This document shows, piece by piece, positions 25,747 to 35,577 of a DNA stretch of 64,000 nucleotides. A program made the position numbers and the translations under genes. The DNA comes from JAHRVQ01 sp051278195 (GTDB lineage Bacteria; Pseudomonadota; Gammaproteobacteria; Pseudomonadales; Azotimanducaceae), in NCBI GenBank assembly GCA_051278195.1, contig JBNMQM010000002.1:1-64000 (forward strand), read 5' to 3'. Position 1 is the stretch's first letter. Each line of letters starts with the position of its first letter. A model generated the notes under the pieces. It was not told the origin of the DNA, did not search any database, and saw nothing but the letters and a program-made list of their open reading frames with translations.

Positions 25747-26507
25747 CTATTGGCACGGTTCATTTGGTGGGTGCAGGCCCCGGCGCGGCAGATTTGATCA
25801 CCTTGAGAGGTATTAAATGCCTTCAACGTGCTGAAGTTGTTGTCTATGACCGGCTAGTCAGTCGCGAATTGCTTGATTACACGGTAGCCGGTTGCGAGAA
25901 GATCTACGTGGGTAAAAGAAAGAACTTGCATGTGATGAGTCAAACTGACATTTGTCTCGAACTGGTGAAACACGCTAGGCTGGGTAAGAGAGTGGTCAGG
26001 TTAAAAGGCGGCGACCCCTTTATCTTTGGCCGTGGTGGTGAAGAAGTTGATGCCCTGGTTAAAGCAGACATTCCCTGGGAGGTGGTGCCGGGGGTGACAG
26101 CAGCTTCTGGCGTTGCTGCTAGCCTAGGTATGCCGTTAACGCACCGAGATGAATCCCAGGCGATCACGTTTGTGACAGCTCACCGCAAGCATGGCGAGTT
26201 TGATTTCGACTGGTCGCTGGCGTTGCACAATAATCAAACGGTGGTGTTCTATATGGCGCTGTCGTGCGCCTCGGACCTCGTAGCTGAATTACTGACTCGT
26301 GGCAAAGATCCATTGACGCTTTTTACCATCGCTGCTAACGGCACGTGGGATAATGAGCGCTTTGAAACCTGCCTTCTGAAAGATGCCGAACATGTACTGT
26401 CGGTCAATCACTTCTCCTCACCAGCCTTGTTGGTTATGGGGCCTAAGCCGCGTGTTGCTGTAGAAACTGTACACAGTCAATTGGATGATCTTGCCGTCCG
26501 TCACTAG
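25743..26507 (+). CDS. cobA: Uroporphyrinogen-III C-methyltransferase
   Basis: This enzyme makes precorrin-2, the first step toward the siroheme of NirB. The 254 residues begin with the SAM-binding VHLVGAGPGAADLITLRG, then VVYDRLVS, VRLKGGDPFIFGRGGEEVDA, the WEVVPGVTAASGVAASLGMP loop and PLTHRDESQAITFVT. It lacks the CysG dehydrogenase/chelatase half, so those steps must be encoded elsewhere. It is the last gene of the operon. No clear T-run terminator was found in the 36 bases before the convergent ceramidase-like gene. Confidence 0.95.
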   Translation: MTIGTVHLVGAGPGAADLITLRGIKCLQRAEVVVYDRLVSRELLDYTVAGCEKIYVGKRKNLHVMSQTDICLELVKHARLGKRVVRLKGGDPFIFGRGGEEVDALVKADIPWEVVPGVTAASGVAASLGMPLTHRDESQAITFVTAHRKHGEFDFDWSLALHNNQTVVFYMALSCASDLVAELLTRGKDPLTLFTIAANGTWDNERFETCLLKDAEHVLSVNHFSSPALLVMGPKPRVAVETVHSQLDDLAVRH

Positions 26508-26543
26508 TTTTTCAACGAAGTGCCTAAGAAGAAATTGATGTGT

Positions 26544-27461
26544 TTAGCGAAGCGACTGACGCTCTTCAGAGCGGAAATAAAGGAATATCAAAAAGTAGTA
26601 CAGGCTCGAGATTAAATGCCATACCGCATGACCCTGAAAAATAGAGTCCGGGCTGGTAAAGCGATCCTGCATATCAAGCTGACGAATCTGCGCTGCCAAT
26701 AGAATTGCCACGAAGGCCGCGATAAACCATCGGATTTGGAGGTACTTACCGGGCTGAAAAAGGCTGGCAGCTGCAAAAATAAATAGTACGCCAGTCGAGT
26801 ACGCCGACACATCGCTAAACGAATACTCCCACTTGTAGTAGGTGAAGTAGAGCGACCCGGATACGACAAGTACCGCAATCAAAGGCCAAGATGGCAAGGT
26901 ACGCCGTGTCCGAGGTATTTCCGCACGAGGCACCCAGCTGCCAATTGGGATGGCAGCCATACAGAGCGCCATTGCGTACATGGCCCCGACGTCACATTGC
27001 TGGCCGTATCGTGTCAACGATGCGTGAAAAAAGCCGCTACCTAGCCCGGAATAGATGAGCGCCACGCCAAACAGAAAACTTTGAATAGGGGTGTGAGTCA
27101 GGTAGCCGCGTTCCAGAGCTAAGCCCTTCTTCCAATCGTTTATCCCTAGGGCGATAGCGTAGAACCCAAAGAGGATGTAGGACAGATTTGACCAGGTGTT
27201 CATTTGAGTCCGAAATACGCTGTCTGGATAGATACGCTCGCCATATTCGGGATTCGTAAACTCGTCAGCTGGCAGCCAGTCCGTCCAAACGGCGATGTCC
27301 TTGAAGGCCAAGAACAGGATAATAAAAACGACCAGTACGGCCAGCGGACCGCCCAGTCCAACGCCGTGTACCCACCTCGGTAAATCGTCGATTTTCAGCC
27401 TTGCGGCCATCCCAAGACGGAGTCGTTGTTCGCTTGTTTCAAAGTTTTCGCTCACAATCAC
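26544..27461 (-). CDS. Ceramidase-like integral membrane hydrolase (CREST superfamily)
   Basis: The protein has 305 residues and about seven membrane segments. Conserved features are NTWSNLSYILFGFYAI, SGLGSGFFHASLTRYGQQCD and GHAVWHLISSLYY. The S...FH...D and GH-x-x-WH histidine/aspartate positions match the zinc site of alkaline ceramidases and relatives (PAQR, Per1), which hydrolyse amide or ester bonds within the membrane. Bacterial members are mostly uncharacterised, and sphingolipids are not expected in most gammaproteobacteria, so the substrate is open. The ATG at 27461 lies 24 bases from the start of the divergent DTW gene, so the two share a promoter region. Confidence 0.72.
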   Translation of the reverse strand: MIVSENFETSEQRLRLGMAARLKIDDLPRWVHGVGLGGPLAVLVVFIILFLAFKDIAVWTDWLPADEFTNPEYGERIYPDSVFRTQMNTWSNLSYILFGFYAIALGINDWKKGLALERGYLTHTPIQSFLFGVALIYSGLGSGFFHASLTRYGQQCDVGAMYAMALCMAAIPIGSWVPRAEIPRTRRTLPSWPLIAVLVVSGSLYFTYYKWEYSFSDVSAYSTGVLFIFAAASLFQPGKYLQIRWFIAAFVAILLAAQIRQLDMQDRFTSPDSIFQGHAVWHLISSLYYFLIFLYFRSEERQSLR

Positions 27462-27485
27462 CTCGAGAGAATAGTAAAATCAATC

Positions 27486-27974
27486 ATGAAACTTTTTCTG
27501 CTGACGCATCAAAGAGAGCGCTTTAAAAAAACCAATACCGGTTCGCTGGTGGTTGACGTGTTGGGAGAAAAAGCATGCGTTATCGTTTGGGGTAGAGTAA
27601 CGCCTGATCTTGGGCTGCTAAAAACTATTGGTGAGGGCTCTACCGCTTTGTTGTACCCTTCAGCAGATAGTCAGTTTGTCTCTGAAGCAGCTGATTATCA
27701 AAATTACATTATCATTGATGGTACATGGCAAGAAGCGCAGAAAATATACAATCAAAGTCCCTATTTGAAGGGTTTGCCAGCGGTCAAAATTCCAACCAAT
27801 AAGCCCTCGGCCTACAACTTGAGGCGCAATCAAAGAGAGGGAGGGTTATGTACTGCTGAGTGCGCGATTGATATTCTGGCCACCCGAGGCTTTTCAACGC
27901 TGGCAATTGACTTACAGGCGAATTTCTCAAAACTTATTGCTTTGCAAAACCATCACGCGATAAAACGCGAGTGA
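27486..27974 (+). CDS. DTW-domain tRNA-uridine aminocarboxypropyltransferase
   Basis: DTW proteins (TapT/YfiP and TuaA family) transfer the aminocarboxypropyl group of SAM to uridine in tRNA, giving acp3U. The 162-residue product from the ATG at 27486 carries LLTHQRERFKKTNTGSLV, LYPSADSQ, the signature IIIDGTWQEAQKIYNQSP (DGTW, a common variant of D-T-W) and the C-terminal EGGLCTAECAIDILA. The zinc-binding Cys cluster at the N-terminus of E. coli YfiP is absent, as in the shorter DTWD2-like class. The longer frame from 27426 runs into the divergent gene and is unlikely. Confidence 0.85.
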   Translation: MKLFLLTHQRERFKKTNTGSLVVDVLGEKACVIVWGRVTPDLGLLKTIGEGSTALLYPSADSQFVSEAADYQNYIIIDGTWQEAQKIYNQSPYLKGLPAVKIPTNKPSAYNLRRNQREGGLCTAECAIDILATRGFSTLAIDLQANFSKLIALQNHHAIKRE

Positions 27975-28063
27975 CTCTGTAGACCAACACTAACTGTTTC
28001 ACTCTGTATAGGAAGCGGTCATGTATGCGCTAGGTTCTGGGCTCGGTTATTTGCTATTTAGCT

Positions 28064-28477
28064 CTACCAGGCATCATTCTTATCTCCGTACCTGACGATC
28101 CAACCGGTCAGATAAGCAGCCAAAAACGCGATTGGCGTCGTTATAAGGTCAGGCTTTATTAACCAAGATCCGACGGCTAAGACGAGTAACGTAATTTCAA
28201 CGGCAAGAACATGGCGTCGTGAGTTAACGCCAAACATATTGGCCCTAAACCACCAGGGTAGTTCCTTCCAGTGGTCTGATTCTTTATCTATCACAGTAAT
28301 CTCCTCTGTTAGTTTTGAAATATCGACTTCAAATACAGAGGCAAGACACTTTAACGTTTCGATACTGGCTTTTTGACCACTTTCAACCCGTTGAATTGTG
28401 CGAACATTTAGGCCCGAGTATTCAGCAAGTTGTTCCTGCGACCACTCGTTTTTGTCTCGTAGCTTTTTTACAATCAC
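28064..28477 (-). CDS. XRE-family regulator with two-helix membrane anchor
   Basis: The 137 residues combine an N-terminal helix-turn-helix (LRDKNEWSQEQLAEYSGLNV then RTIQRVESGQKASIETLKCL) with a C-terminal pair of hydrophobic segments (VLAVEITLLVLAVGSWLI and TPIAFLAAYLTGWIV). This is the common 2TM architecture of small membrane-bound regulators. Target genes are unknown; it may regulate itself. A stretch of 11-bp repeats lies 54 bases upstream of the start and could be its control region. Confidence 0.8.
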   Translation of the reverse strand: MIVKKLRDKNEWSQEQLAEYSGLNVRTIQRVESGQKASIETLKCLASVFEVDISKLTEEITVIDKESDHWKELPWWFRANMFGVNSRRHVLAVEITLLVLAVGSWLIKPDLITTPIAFLAAYLTGWIVRYGDKNDAW

Positions 28478-28530
28478 AATAGTTCCTCGTCACTCTGTGG
28501 GGACAGCATCTCTTAAATAACTCACTGTCG

Positions 28531-28571
28531 GCCACGACTTAGCCACGACTTAGCCACGACTTAGCCCCGAC
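28531..28571 (+). repeat. 11-bp tandem repeat, 3.7 copies
   Basis: The unit GCCACGACTTA occurs three times exactly (28531-28563), followed by GCCCCGAC. It lies between the XRE gene start and the PhyH gene end. The period of 11 is close to one helical turn, so stacked operator sites are possible; simple slippage is the alternative. Confidence 0.85.
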
Positions 28572-28708
28572 AAGACCATTTTCATTGATGTGGCGAGCAT
28601 TCGTTAGTTTTCGGTTGGACTAGTCTGGTTTTCTTCGCGAAGCCAAATACAGCGAATTGTATTGATGGTTCTCACCCTGAGTTCATCCCCGACCCTTCCC
28701 TGTTGTTA

Positions 28709-29950
28709 CTAGGGGTTGAGTTTTTTGCCGCCAATACCGACTGGGGCACTCTGTCCGCTTGCTCGCGCCTTAGCGACAACATCACGCAAAGTAAAGGCTG
28801 CATTGAGTTCTTGTTCCGTCGACTTTGGCCCCAATTCGCCCACCCGCTGGTATTCACCTTTGTCCGCCGCTAACCGAAAGTCGACGGTACATCCGGCGGC
28901 TTCTTCCATCATGCCGCTGGCGCCGAATCCGTGTCCTTCATTGGTTTGTGCAGCATTGGTTGCCTGATAGCCCATGCGCTGGAGGAGCTTCGGGCTCGCT
29001 CGATTCAAAACTTCAGGTCTGACCGACAACATCCAATTTTCCTGCTGCCGGACTAATGGGTGTTGCATACCGTTTAGCATGACAATGCGGGGCGACTCTG
29101 TATGGTTAATACCCGTGCCGTGCAGCAGTCTGCCATCGGTGATGATCATGGTGCCTGCCTTGGCATCGATGTTGATCGCCGGTGGCAGTTTGCCCACAGG
29201 CGTTTGATTTCGTACGGCGTCTGACAAGACGACATGGCTGCCGGGGATAACCAGTGTGCCGCCGTTGACCTCGTCAATGTTGGTGATCGGCGTCAGAATG
29301 TTAATCGTTAAAGGGCTTCTGGAATCAAGTGCAATATCTTGATCTTGGTGCAAAGCCTGGGGCACGCCGCCCTTTAACGAGATTGAAGCGATAAGTGAGG
29401 CGCTTATCCAGTTAGGTCCTAGAGCTTCTGTCACCAACTGTTCTAGCAGTGCACCGCCTTGAACCACAGATGGGTGCTGTTCGATCAAGCCCTCAAAGCA
29501 TTGCCCTTTGTTGACACAGCAATTGATGTTTTGACCACTCGGTGTTTTTTGCGCGATGCCGGCAAGCCGCTCGCCTGCTGCTTGGTCGAGGACGCGCTGG
29601 CGTATGATGGCGACCTGATCTTCAGAAAGCGCATCTTCAATTTTGCAGTAGCCCCATTTCAGCATATCGGCCCGCAGACGTTTGATGTCTTTAGTCGCTT
29701 TTGGCAGATCTGCATCTTTCCAGTAAGGATGTTTCGAGCCAATGGTGGTGTCGTAATACGAGCCTGGTTTGAATGCCCATTGCCCCCATTCACTGCTTCG
29801 CTTCGGCGCTACAAAGTAGATTTCTGGGTTATCTTCAAGAACCGATTTCATTGGATCTTTCGATGCTAACTCTGCGCGATACATCTGAGCTTCTGAGTTG
29901 GCGCTTGCCGCGATGTGAGCTGGGTCAAATTCAACTGGAATGGCACTCAT
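28709..29950 (-). CDS. Phytanoyl-CoA dioxygenase (PhyH) family protein
   Basis: This 413-residue Fe(II)/2-oxoglutarate oxygenase has the metal triad H-x-D in QALHQDQDIALDSRSP and the distal His in GRLLHGTGINHTESPRIVM, with the 2-oxoglutarate-binding Arg following. Between them, TNIDEVNGGTLVIPGSHVV is the typical beta-jelly-roll strand. Members hydroxylate lipids, halogenated compounds or small natural products, and the substrate here is unknown. The start at 29950 has a full AGGAGG 8 bases upstream, implying strong translation. It is longer than the usual 280-300 residues because of an N-terminal extension of about 90 residues. Confidence 0.85.
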   Translation of the reverse strand: MSAIPVEFDPAHIAASANSEAQMYRAELASKDPMKSVLEDNPEIYFVAPKRSSEWGQWAFKPGSYYDTTIGSKHPYWKDADLPKATKDIKRLRADMLKWGYCKIEDALSEDQVAIIRQRVLDQAAGERLAGIAQKTPSGQNINCCVNKGQCFEGLIEQHPSVVQGGALLEQLVTEALGPNWISASLIASISLKGGVPQALHQDQDIALDSRSPLTINILTPITNIDEVNGGTLVIPGSHVVLSDAVRNQTPVGKLPPAINIDAKAGTMIITDGRLLHGTGINHTESPRIVMLNGMQHPLVRQQENWMLSVRPEVLNRASPKLLQRMGYQATNAAQTNEGHGFGASGMMEEAAGCTVDFRLAADKGEYQRVGELGPKSTEQELNAAFTLRDVVAKARASGQSAPVGIGGKKLNP

Positions 29951-30557
29951 ACTCTGAACCTCCTCAAATAATACTGCATCGTTTTATGTCATAGGACCTG
30001 CCATCCAAAGAGTACACGCAATGAGTCGCGGGTTCGATAGGCTAGGGCAAGGTTTCACTTTTCCCAGACGCCTTGCCCCTTTGACAATAAGCCTTCAAGA
30101 AATGCGGATCGCAGGATTGTTGATGGGGGAAGTGCCGTATAAATCGGCCTTATGATTTATGGCTTTCAGTTAGCTTTGAGTCGTAGAAGGGATCGGGGTC
30201 ACTTTCTCTTGCCTTTCGTCCGAACCTCGTGAGGCCAGGCCAATCTTTGTGCTTCTGAAGCGGTGCATCTTTATGAAGCAACTATCTTTTAGACAGCCCT
30301 GTTGGTCCTTTAGGTTCAGCGAATGGTTAAGTTGATTTCGATGCCCCGCGGGTGGATATGTCAGAGCCACTTTTGCCATTTATTCCAAGATTTAACGGTC
30401 ACTTGGGTTGATTTTTGGTACCAGTCCCTCAAAAAAAATTATCAGAAGCCGTTGACTCTCTATCTGTTTCTAGCAGAAAAAAACTAACCTTTACAATTTC
30501 TACTATGCTTTATGCTGATAAAAGTGGTTTTTTGAAACTCTAGGTCTCCCAACAATA
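29951..30557. other. Intergenic region between PhyH and the MshQ-like gene
   Basis: This stretch of 607 bases has no credible gene; the 69-codon minus frame at 30170-30379 has no family resemblance. The last 130 bases are AT-rich. TTTACA near 30490 and TATGCT near 30511 (spacing about 15) could serve as promoter of the large + strand gene, but this is weak. Confidence 0.4.
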
Positions 30558-33500
30558 ATGCCAAAAATATTAGTCAAACTCCTATTGTTAGCCTCGCTGG
30601 TGCTGCTGACGTCCAATGTCATGGCGGTCACCGTTTCAGTCCGAGTCGAAGCAGACAATGATGATGCCGAGCAACGCATTTCTGACGGTGAGATGTACCG
30701 GGACAGTACTGATCTAGAATTGGGTTTTGATGACTTTGTCGGGGGACTTCAGATCGTCGGCATGCGGTTCAGAAATGTGGCTATCCCTCAGGGTGCGATC
30801 ATTAACAGCGCTTATCTAGAATTTGAAACGGACGAAGCAGAATCCGGCGCAACTAGCCTGGTGATATTCGGCGAGAACGTGGATAGCGCTAACGAATTTA
30901 GCACCAGTGATGATGACATCAGCGATCGACCAAAAACTTCAGCCTCGGCCAATTGGAGCCCTTCGTCCTGGAGTTCGGTTGACGAGTTGCACCAGACCCC
31001 TGATGTCGCCTCAATTATCAAGGAAATAGTTGATAGATCTGGATGGTCTTCGGGGAATGATCTGGTCATCATGATTGAACCTGACAGCACCTGCACAGAT
31101 TCCAATTGCCGACGAACTGCCGAAGCCCATGAGGGTGAATCCTCTAATGCCCCTTTGCTGGTCATAAACTATTCGGGAGGAGCGTCGTCTCCAGGTTTAC
31201 AGTGTCGAGCGACTTTTACCGATGGACTCACCAACAGCGACAGTGGCGGCAAGATAAAATTCGAAAACTCAGCACAATTACTCAACAACCCCGACACGAT
31301 TTTAGGGACCAGCCAAATAGACAATAATGGCAGTGTGTCCAGTTGTGACAGCGCAAACTGTAGTGCAAGTAACGTCATTGTTTCTCAATTAACCAGTAGC
31401 TATATCGGATATTCATCGGCCACCAATTTACAGGTCAATGGTAATACGCAAACGATCAGCGCCAATGACTATAAGGACGTAACTGTCAGTTCTGGCGGCA
31501 GCTTGTTTATGTCGGCTTCTTTTTCTTCATACCACTTCAGAAAGCTTAAAGTTGAAAGTAATTCTTTTATCTATTTGACTGCCGGAGATTACTTTTTAGA
31601 AGAAATCGAAATAAAGGGTACTAGCCAGCTAATTGTCCAGGGCGCTGGTACAGCAAGGATATATGTCAAGAATCTTGCAAAGTTTAAGGAGTCATCTGTC
31701 ATTAATGGCGGGCAAAGTGGCGATCCTTCCAAATTGGTCGTTTATTTTTTTGCTGAAGATGAGGATAAAATAAAAGTAGAAACTGCTGCCAGTGTTGCCG
31801 GCTATATCTATTCGGAAGCAAAAGTCGAAATAAAGAGCAACAACAGCAGTGTACTAGGTGCAGTATCGTCAGAGGGTGAATTAAAACTGAAGAACGACAG
31901 TTCTGTCACTTACGATGATTCAATTGATGACACTGACTTTGGGGATATGTGCGCGGCATCCTCACCCCCCGCACCTTTGGCAGAATACCGTTTCGATCAA
32001 TTCAGCTGGGATGGCACGCCCAGTGAAGTTATCGACAGTTCGGGAAATAACCATAACGGAACAGCAGTGGGAGGAATCACCACAGCCAATGGGAAGATTT
32101 GTTTTGCCGCTGACATTCCAAGTAATTCCAGTGCGTCGATATTCGAGGCCGTCGATACCGGTGTCGATCTCGATTCAACTATTGGCTCCAGCGGCACTAT
32201 CAGTCTCTGGTACAAGAACAACAGTGCATGGGGCACTGGACCTGACAAAAGATTGTTTTCTGCTAACGACGGCAGTAAATATTTTTTTGCGGAAGTAGAA
32301 TCTGACGGTCGGGTGAAATTTTGGTTTGAAGACGGCGGTGATGACGACTACCAGAAATCTACCGTTAGTGCTTTCACAGTGGCTGCCGGAGTTTGGAAAC
32401 ACTTGACGTTTGTTTGGGATGTCACTAGTAGTACAGTCAGAATTTTCGTCGACGGTGTCGATCAGAGCCTTTCAGGCGAAGATGGGGGGACCACAGCGTT
32501 TAGCAGTTACGATACGCTTTACTTCGGCGACGACCGGCACGCAACTTACTCTACTGGTGAATCATCCGCCGATGGACTCATTGATGAGGCATTGTTGTTT
32601 GACTCAGCATTGACAGCAGCTCAGATTCAAGCCATTTACACCAATCAGGATGCTGGCAATAACTACGACGGCACTACGCGATCCTGCCCGACTAGTGCCT
32701 GTGATACGGGGACGCTAACCGCCGTTGGCATCGAGATTGGCACTAGTGGCAGTGACTCTCAGATAAACACAACAACTGAAGCGCTCTCCATTCATGCTGC
32801 TTGGCTGGTCGCGGGTTCGCCTACTACTGGTCTAATAGACAGTGGCACATACGATGTTACTGCAAGTGGCTCAAGCACTGTTGACCGCGTAGACTTCGGT
32901 GGCTCAGATGGTGATTTTACAGGTACATTATCTTATCCCGGTGCTGGTGCAGGGGTCGGTGGTGATGATTTTTTGGTGCATACCTCAGGATCAATTAGCC
33001 TACCCGCTGGCAACTACACGATTTATGTTAATAGTGATGATGGATTCAGTTTTGTGATGGATACGGTGTCCGGTGACGATGTCTCATTCACCAAATTTGG
33101 TGATTCAACCAGCGGTGCGAGTAACGAGTTAAGGTTTGAAAACACCACAGGCAGTTCGGACACCGGTGGGTCTTTTGTCTTAGGTCAAGATTCTGTCTTT
33201 GAGGTAGCGGCGATATTTTTTAATCGTGCCGGTAGCGACTATATAGAGATCTTCATTGCGAATGACATCCTCACCTCGGCCGCGCCTGCGGGTTATGAAG
33301 TTTTGCGAGACGGTGCTCTGAGCGATAAGGTGAGCTTTGGCCAGTGTGTAGCCTCTTCCCAAATAGATCATTATGAAATTATTCATGATGGCCAAGGGCT
33401 AACCTGTGACGCTGAATCGGTTGCGGTTAAAGCTTGTATCGATACGAGCTGTTCAATCTTAAGCACCGAGTCCGTGACGCTTGATTTTCTTGCTGACAGT

Positions 33501-35459
33501 ACGGTCGTTAGTTCTTCGACCTTTACCGGTAGTGCAGCTGTTAGTTTAAATAATACCACTGTAGAAACCCTGACGCTTTCGGTCGCCAATCCCTCTGTTG
33601 CAGCGGCCAATGTCTTAGTGTGTGACGATGGCAGCGGTACTTCTTGCGACATCGAGTTCACCGATGCGGGTTTCAGGTTTCTATCAGGTGCTGGAAATAG
33701 TACGACCTTACCCAATCAAACATCGGGTACCGTATTTGGCGATACTTTAAAACTTCAGGCAGTGAAATCTACCGATGGTGTTTGCAGCGGTTTATTTACC
33801 GGTAATACGGATGTAGATCTATCCCAAGAAAACGTCGATCCCGGCGGCACTAGCGGTCTTAGTTTTAGTATTGATGGCAATAACATTGCGAAGCACTCAA
33901 GTGTCACTGCGACGACCTTAAACTTTGGTGCCGACAGTATTGCGACAATACCGACACCGCTGTATCACGACGCCGGACAAATTCGATTACGGGCAAATTA
34001 TGACCTAGGAGGCGTAACATTATCTGGTAGCAGTAATACTTTCTGGGTCGGTCCAGCACAGCTTGTTGCCAGTGCAATGTTAGGCGCTACGGCGCTAAAT
34101 GGGGCTTCCGCGACCGCAACGCCAACCCATGAAGCAGGTGAAAATTTTGTGTTGAGCGTCACTGCAGTCAACAGCCTCGGTGTCGTTACGCCGAACTATG
34201 TACCTGGGCAAATTCAGCTAAAGCTAGTTCGCACCGGCCCTATAGCCACCGGTAGCGTCGACGGTAACGTCAACTATGCTGCGTCGAGTGCGATGGCCAC
34301 TAGCATCAGTAGCAGTGCTTCATTCCAAAGCGTGGCGCTGACCAGTTTTTCATCTGGCGTGTCGACGTACAACGCTGCGCACTATTCAGAAGTCGGTTTG
34401 CTGAGTCTAGAGGTCCAAGACAGTAATTATGGCAATGCCAGTATTGTTATACCGTCGACACCGCTCAACATCGGTCGCTTTATACCGGAGCACTTTAAGC
34501 AAACCGTCGCACAGGATGGGTTTTTTCGAACGACCTGTGGCCCGAGAACCATGTTTTCCGCCTATAGCGGACAACGGGACGAAGCGACCGGTAGCGCTGG
34601 TGCAATATCCTACTTAACCAGTCCAATATTGGCGATTACTGCCTACAACAAACAAGATCAAATTACCCAAAACTACTATGAGGATAGTAATGGGAGTGTT
34701 AATGATTACATGAAACTAACGAGTGCCGGTATTAGCATCACTGTACCGACCTTGGACGAAGTCGCGACAGGGCTTGATACCAACAAGCTGCCCATAACTG
34801 CCAGCATGAATACTGGCACTTTGAGTCAAAACGATTTGACTGCATTGCCCAGTGTCGTTGCCTTGTCCAAGGGCGTCCTACACTACCAGCTATCAGCTAA
34901 TGACAATTTCTTCTATAACCGTTCTAGCAACGCATTGGTTGCGCCATTTACATCGAATATAGATTTTTCCACGGCCAGCATCATCGACGCCGATAGTGTC
35001 AACGCGACAACGACGACTAATGCATCACCAACAGGTGTTAATATTTTATTCGGTCGTCTGCGCTTGGAAAATAGTTTTGGGCCGGAGACAACTAACTTTC
35101 CTCAACCTATGCGAACAGAGCATTTTGATGGCGCGGGTTTTATTGCCACCGTAAGTAATAGTTGCACAAGCTATGACGCGAGTAAAATTTCACTTACCAA
35201 TATTAGTTTAGATCCTGCACTGACCAATGTACTGGGAACAACAGGGAATTTCGTTCTGGGTAAAACCCAGGATATTGCACTTGAAGCGCCAGGCTCAGGA
35301 AATCAAGGTGCAATAGGAGTGTCGTATGACGCTTATAATTGGTTGGAATATGATTGGGATAGTGACGGTGCGCATGATGACAACCCATCAGCGCTCGCCA
35401 CGTTTGGTATCTTCCGAGGTGATGACCGAGTCATCTACTGGCGAGAAATTTACAACTAA
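30558..35459 (+). CDS. MshQ-like giant secreted protein with LamG and DUF6701 domains
   Basis: The 1633-residue precursor has a signal peptide (MPKILVKLLLLASLVLLTSN, cleaved after VMA). In order it has a carbohydrate-binding-like N-domain with a disulfide segment (DSTCTDSNCRRT, about residues 25-215), a beta-helix-like Ser/Asn-rich part (about 220-460), a concanavalin/LamG fold (AEYRFDQFSWDG to AIYTNQDAGNNYDG, about 470-705), a PA14-like region (SISLPAGNYTIYVNSDDGFS, about 720-920), and a long C-terminal DUF6701 region ending in NWLEYDWDSDGAHDDNPSA and ATFGIFRGDDRVIYWREIYN. The same end is found in MshQ of the MSHA type IV pilus locus. No pilin or msh gene is nearby, so it is an orphan surface or adhesin-like protein. 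Confidence 0.85.
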   Translation: MPKILVKLLLLASLVLLTSNVMAVTVSVRVEADNDDAEQRISDGEMYRDSTDLELGFDDFVGGLQIVGMRFRNVAIPQGAIINSAYLEFETDEAESGATSLVIFGENVDSANEFSTSDDDISDRPKTSASANWSPSSWSSVDELHQTPDVASIIKEIVDRSGWSSGNDLVIMIEPDSTCTDSNCRRTAEAHEGESSNAPLLVINYSGGASSPGLQCRATFTDGLTNSDSGGKIKFENSAQLLNNPDTILGTSQIDNNGSVSSCDSANCSASNVIVSQLTSSYIGYSSATNLQVNGNTQTISANDYKDVTVSSGGSLFMSASFSSYHFRKLKVESNSFIYLTAGDYFLEEIEIKGTSQLIVQGAGTARIYVKNLAKFKESSVINGGQSGDPSKLVVYFFAEDEDKIKVETAASVAGYIYSEAKVEIKSNNSSVLGAVSSEGELKLKNDSSVTYDDSIDDTDFGDMCAASSPPAPLAEYRFDQFSWDGTPSEVIDSSGNNHNGTAVGGITTANGKICFAADIPSNSSASIFEAVDTGVDLDSTIGSSGTISLWYKNNSAWGTGPDKRLFSANDGSKYFFAEVESDGRVKFWFEDGGDDDYQKSTVSAFTVAAGVWKHLTFVWDVTSSTVRIFVDGVDQSLSGEDGGTTAFSSYDTLYFGDDRHATYSTGESSADGLIDEALLFDSALTAAQIQAIYTNQDAGNNYDGTTRSCPTSACDTGTLTAVGIEIGTSGSDSQINTTTEALSIHAAWLVAGSPTTGLIDSGTYDVTASGSSTVDRVDFGGSDGDFTGTLSYPGAGAGVGGDDFLVHTSGSISLPAGNYTIYVNSDDGFSFVMDTVSGDDVSFTKFGDSTSGASNELRFENTTGSSDTGGSFVLGQDSVFEVAAIFFNRAGSDYIEIFIANDILTSAAPAGYEVLRDGALSDKVSFGQCVASSQIDHYEIIHDGQGLTCDAESVAVKACIDTSCSILSTESVTLDFLADSTVVSSSTFTGSAAVSLNNTTVETLTLSVANPSVAAANVLVCDDGSGTSCDIEFTDAGFRFLSGAGNSTTLPNQTSGTVFGDTLKLQAVKSTDGVCSGLFTGNTDVDLSQENVDPGGTSGLSFSIDGNNIAKHSSVTATTLNFGADSIATIPTPLYHDAGQIRLRANYDLGGVTLSGSSNTFWVGPAQLVASAMLGATALNGASATATPTHEAGENFVLSVTAVNSLGVVTPNYVPGQIQLKLVRTGPIATGSVDGNVNYAASSAMATSISSSASFQSVALTSFSSGVSTYNAAHYSEVGLLSLEVQDSNYGNASIVIPSTPLNIGRFIPEHFKQTVAQDGFFRTTCGPRTMFSAYSGQRDEATGSAGAISYLTSPILAITAYNKQDQITQNYYEDSNGSVNDYMKLTSAGISITVPTLDEVATGLDTNKLPITASMNTGTLSQNDLTALPSVVALSKGVLHYQLSANDNFFYNRSSNALVAPFTSNIDFSTASIIDADSVNATTTTNASPTGVNILFGRLRLENSFGPETTNFPQPMRTEHFDGAGFIATVSNSCTSYDASKISLTNISLDPALTNVLGTTGNFVLGKTQDIALEAPGSGNQGAIGVSYDAYNWLEYDWDSDGAHDDNPSALATFGIFRGDDRVIYWREIYN

Positions 35460-35577
35460 TCGCAATCGGTCACACTCAACTTCCATCAGATCCCGTTGCC
35501 ACTTTTAAAATGGCGCCAGAGTCGCAGCCGGCGACAGAAAGTCACCCGTGACGATACTGGGTGAGAAGCTTAGAAAT

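Noticed and set aside
30170..30379. 69-codon minus-strand frame
   Set aside because: No ribosome site, no homology recognised, and a neighbouring AT-rich promoter-like region argues for intergenic DNA.
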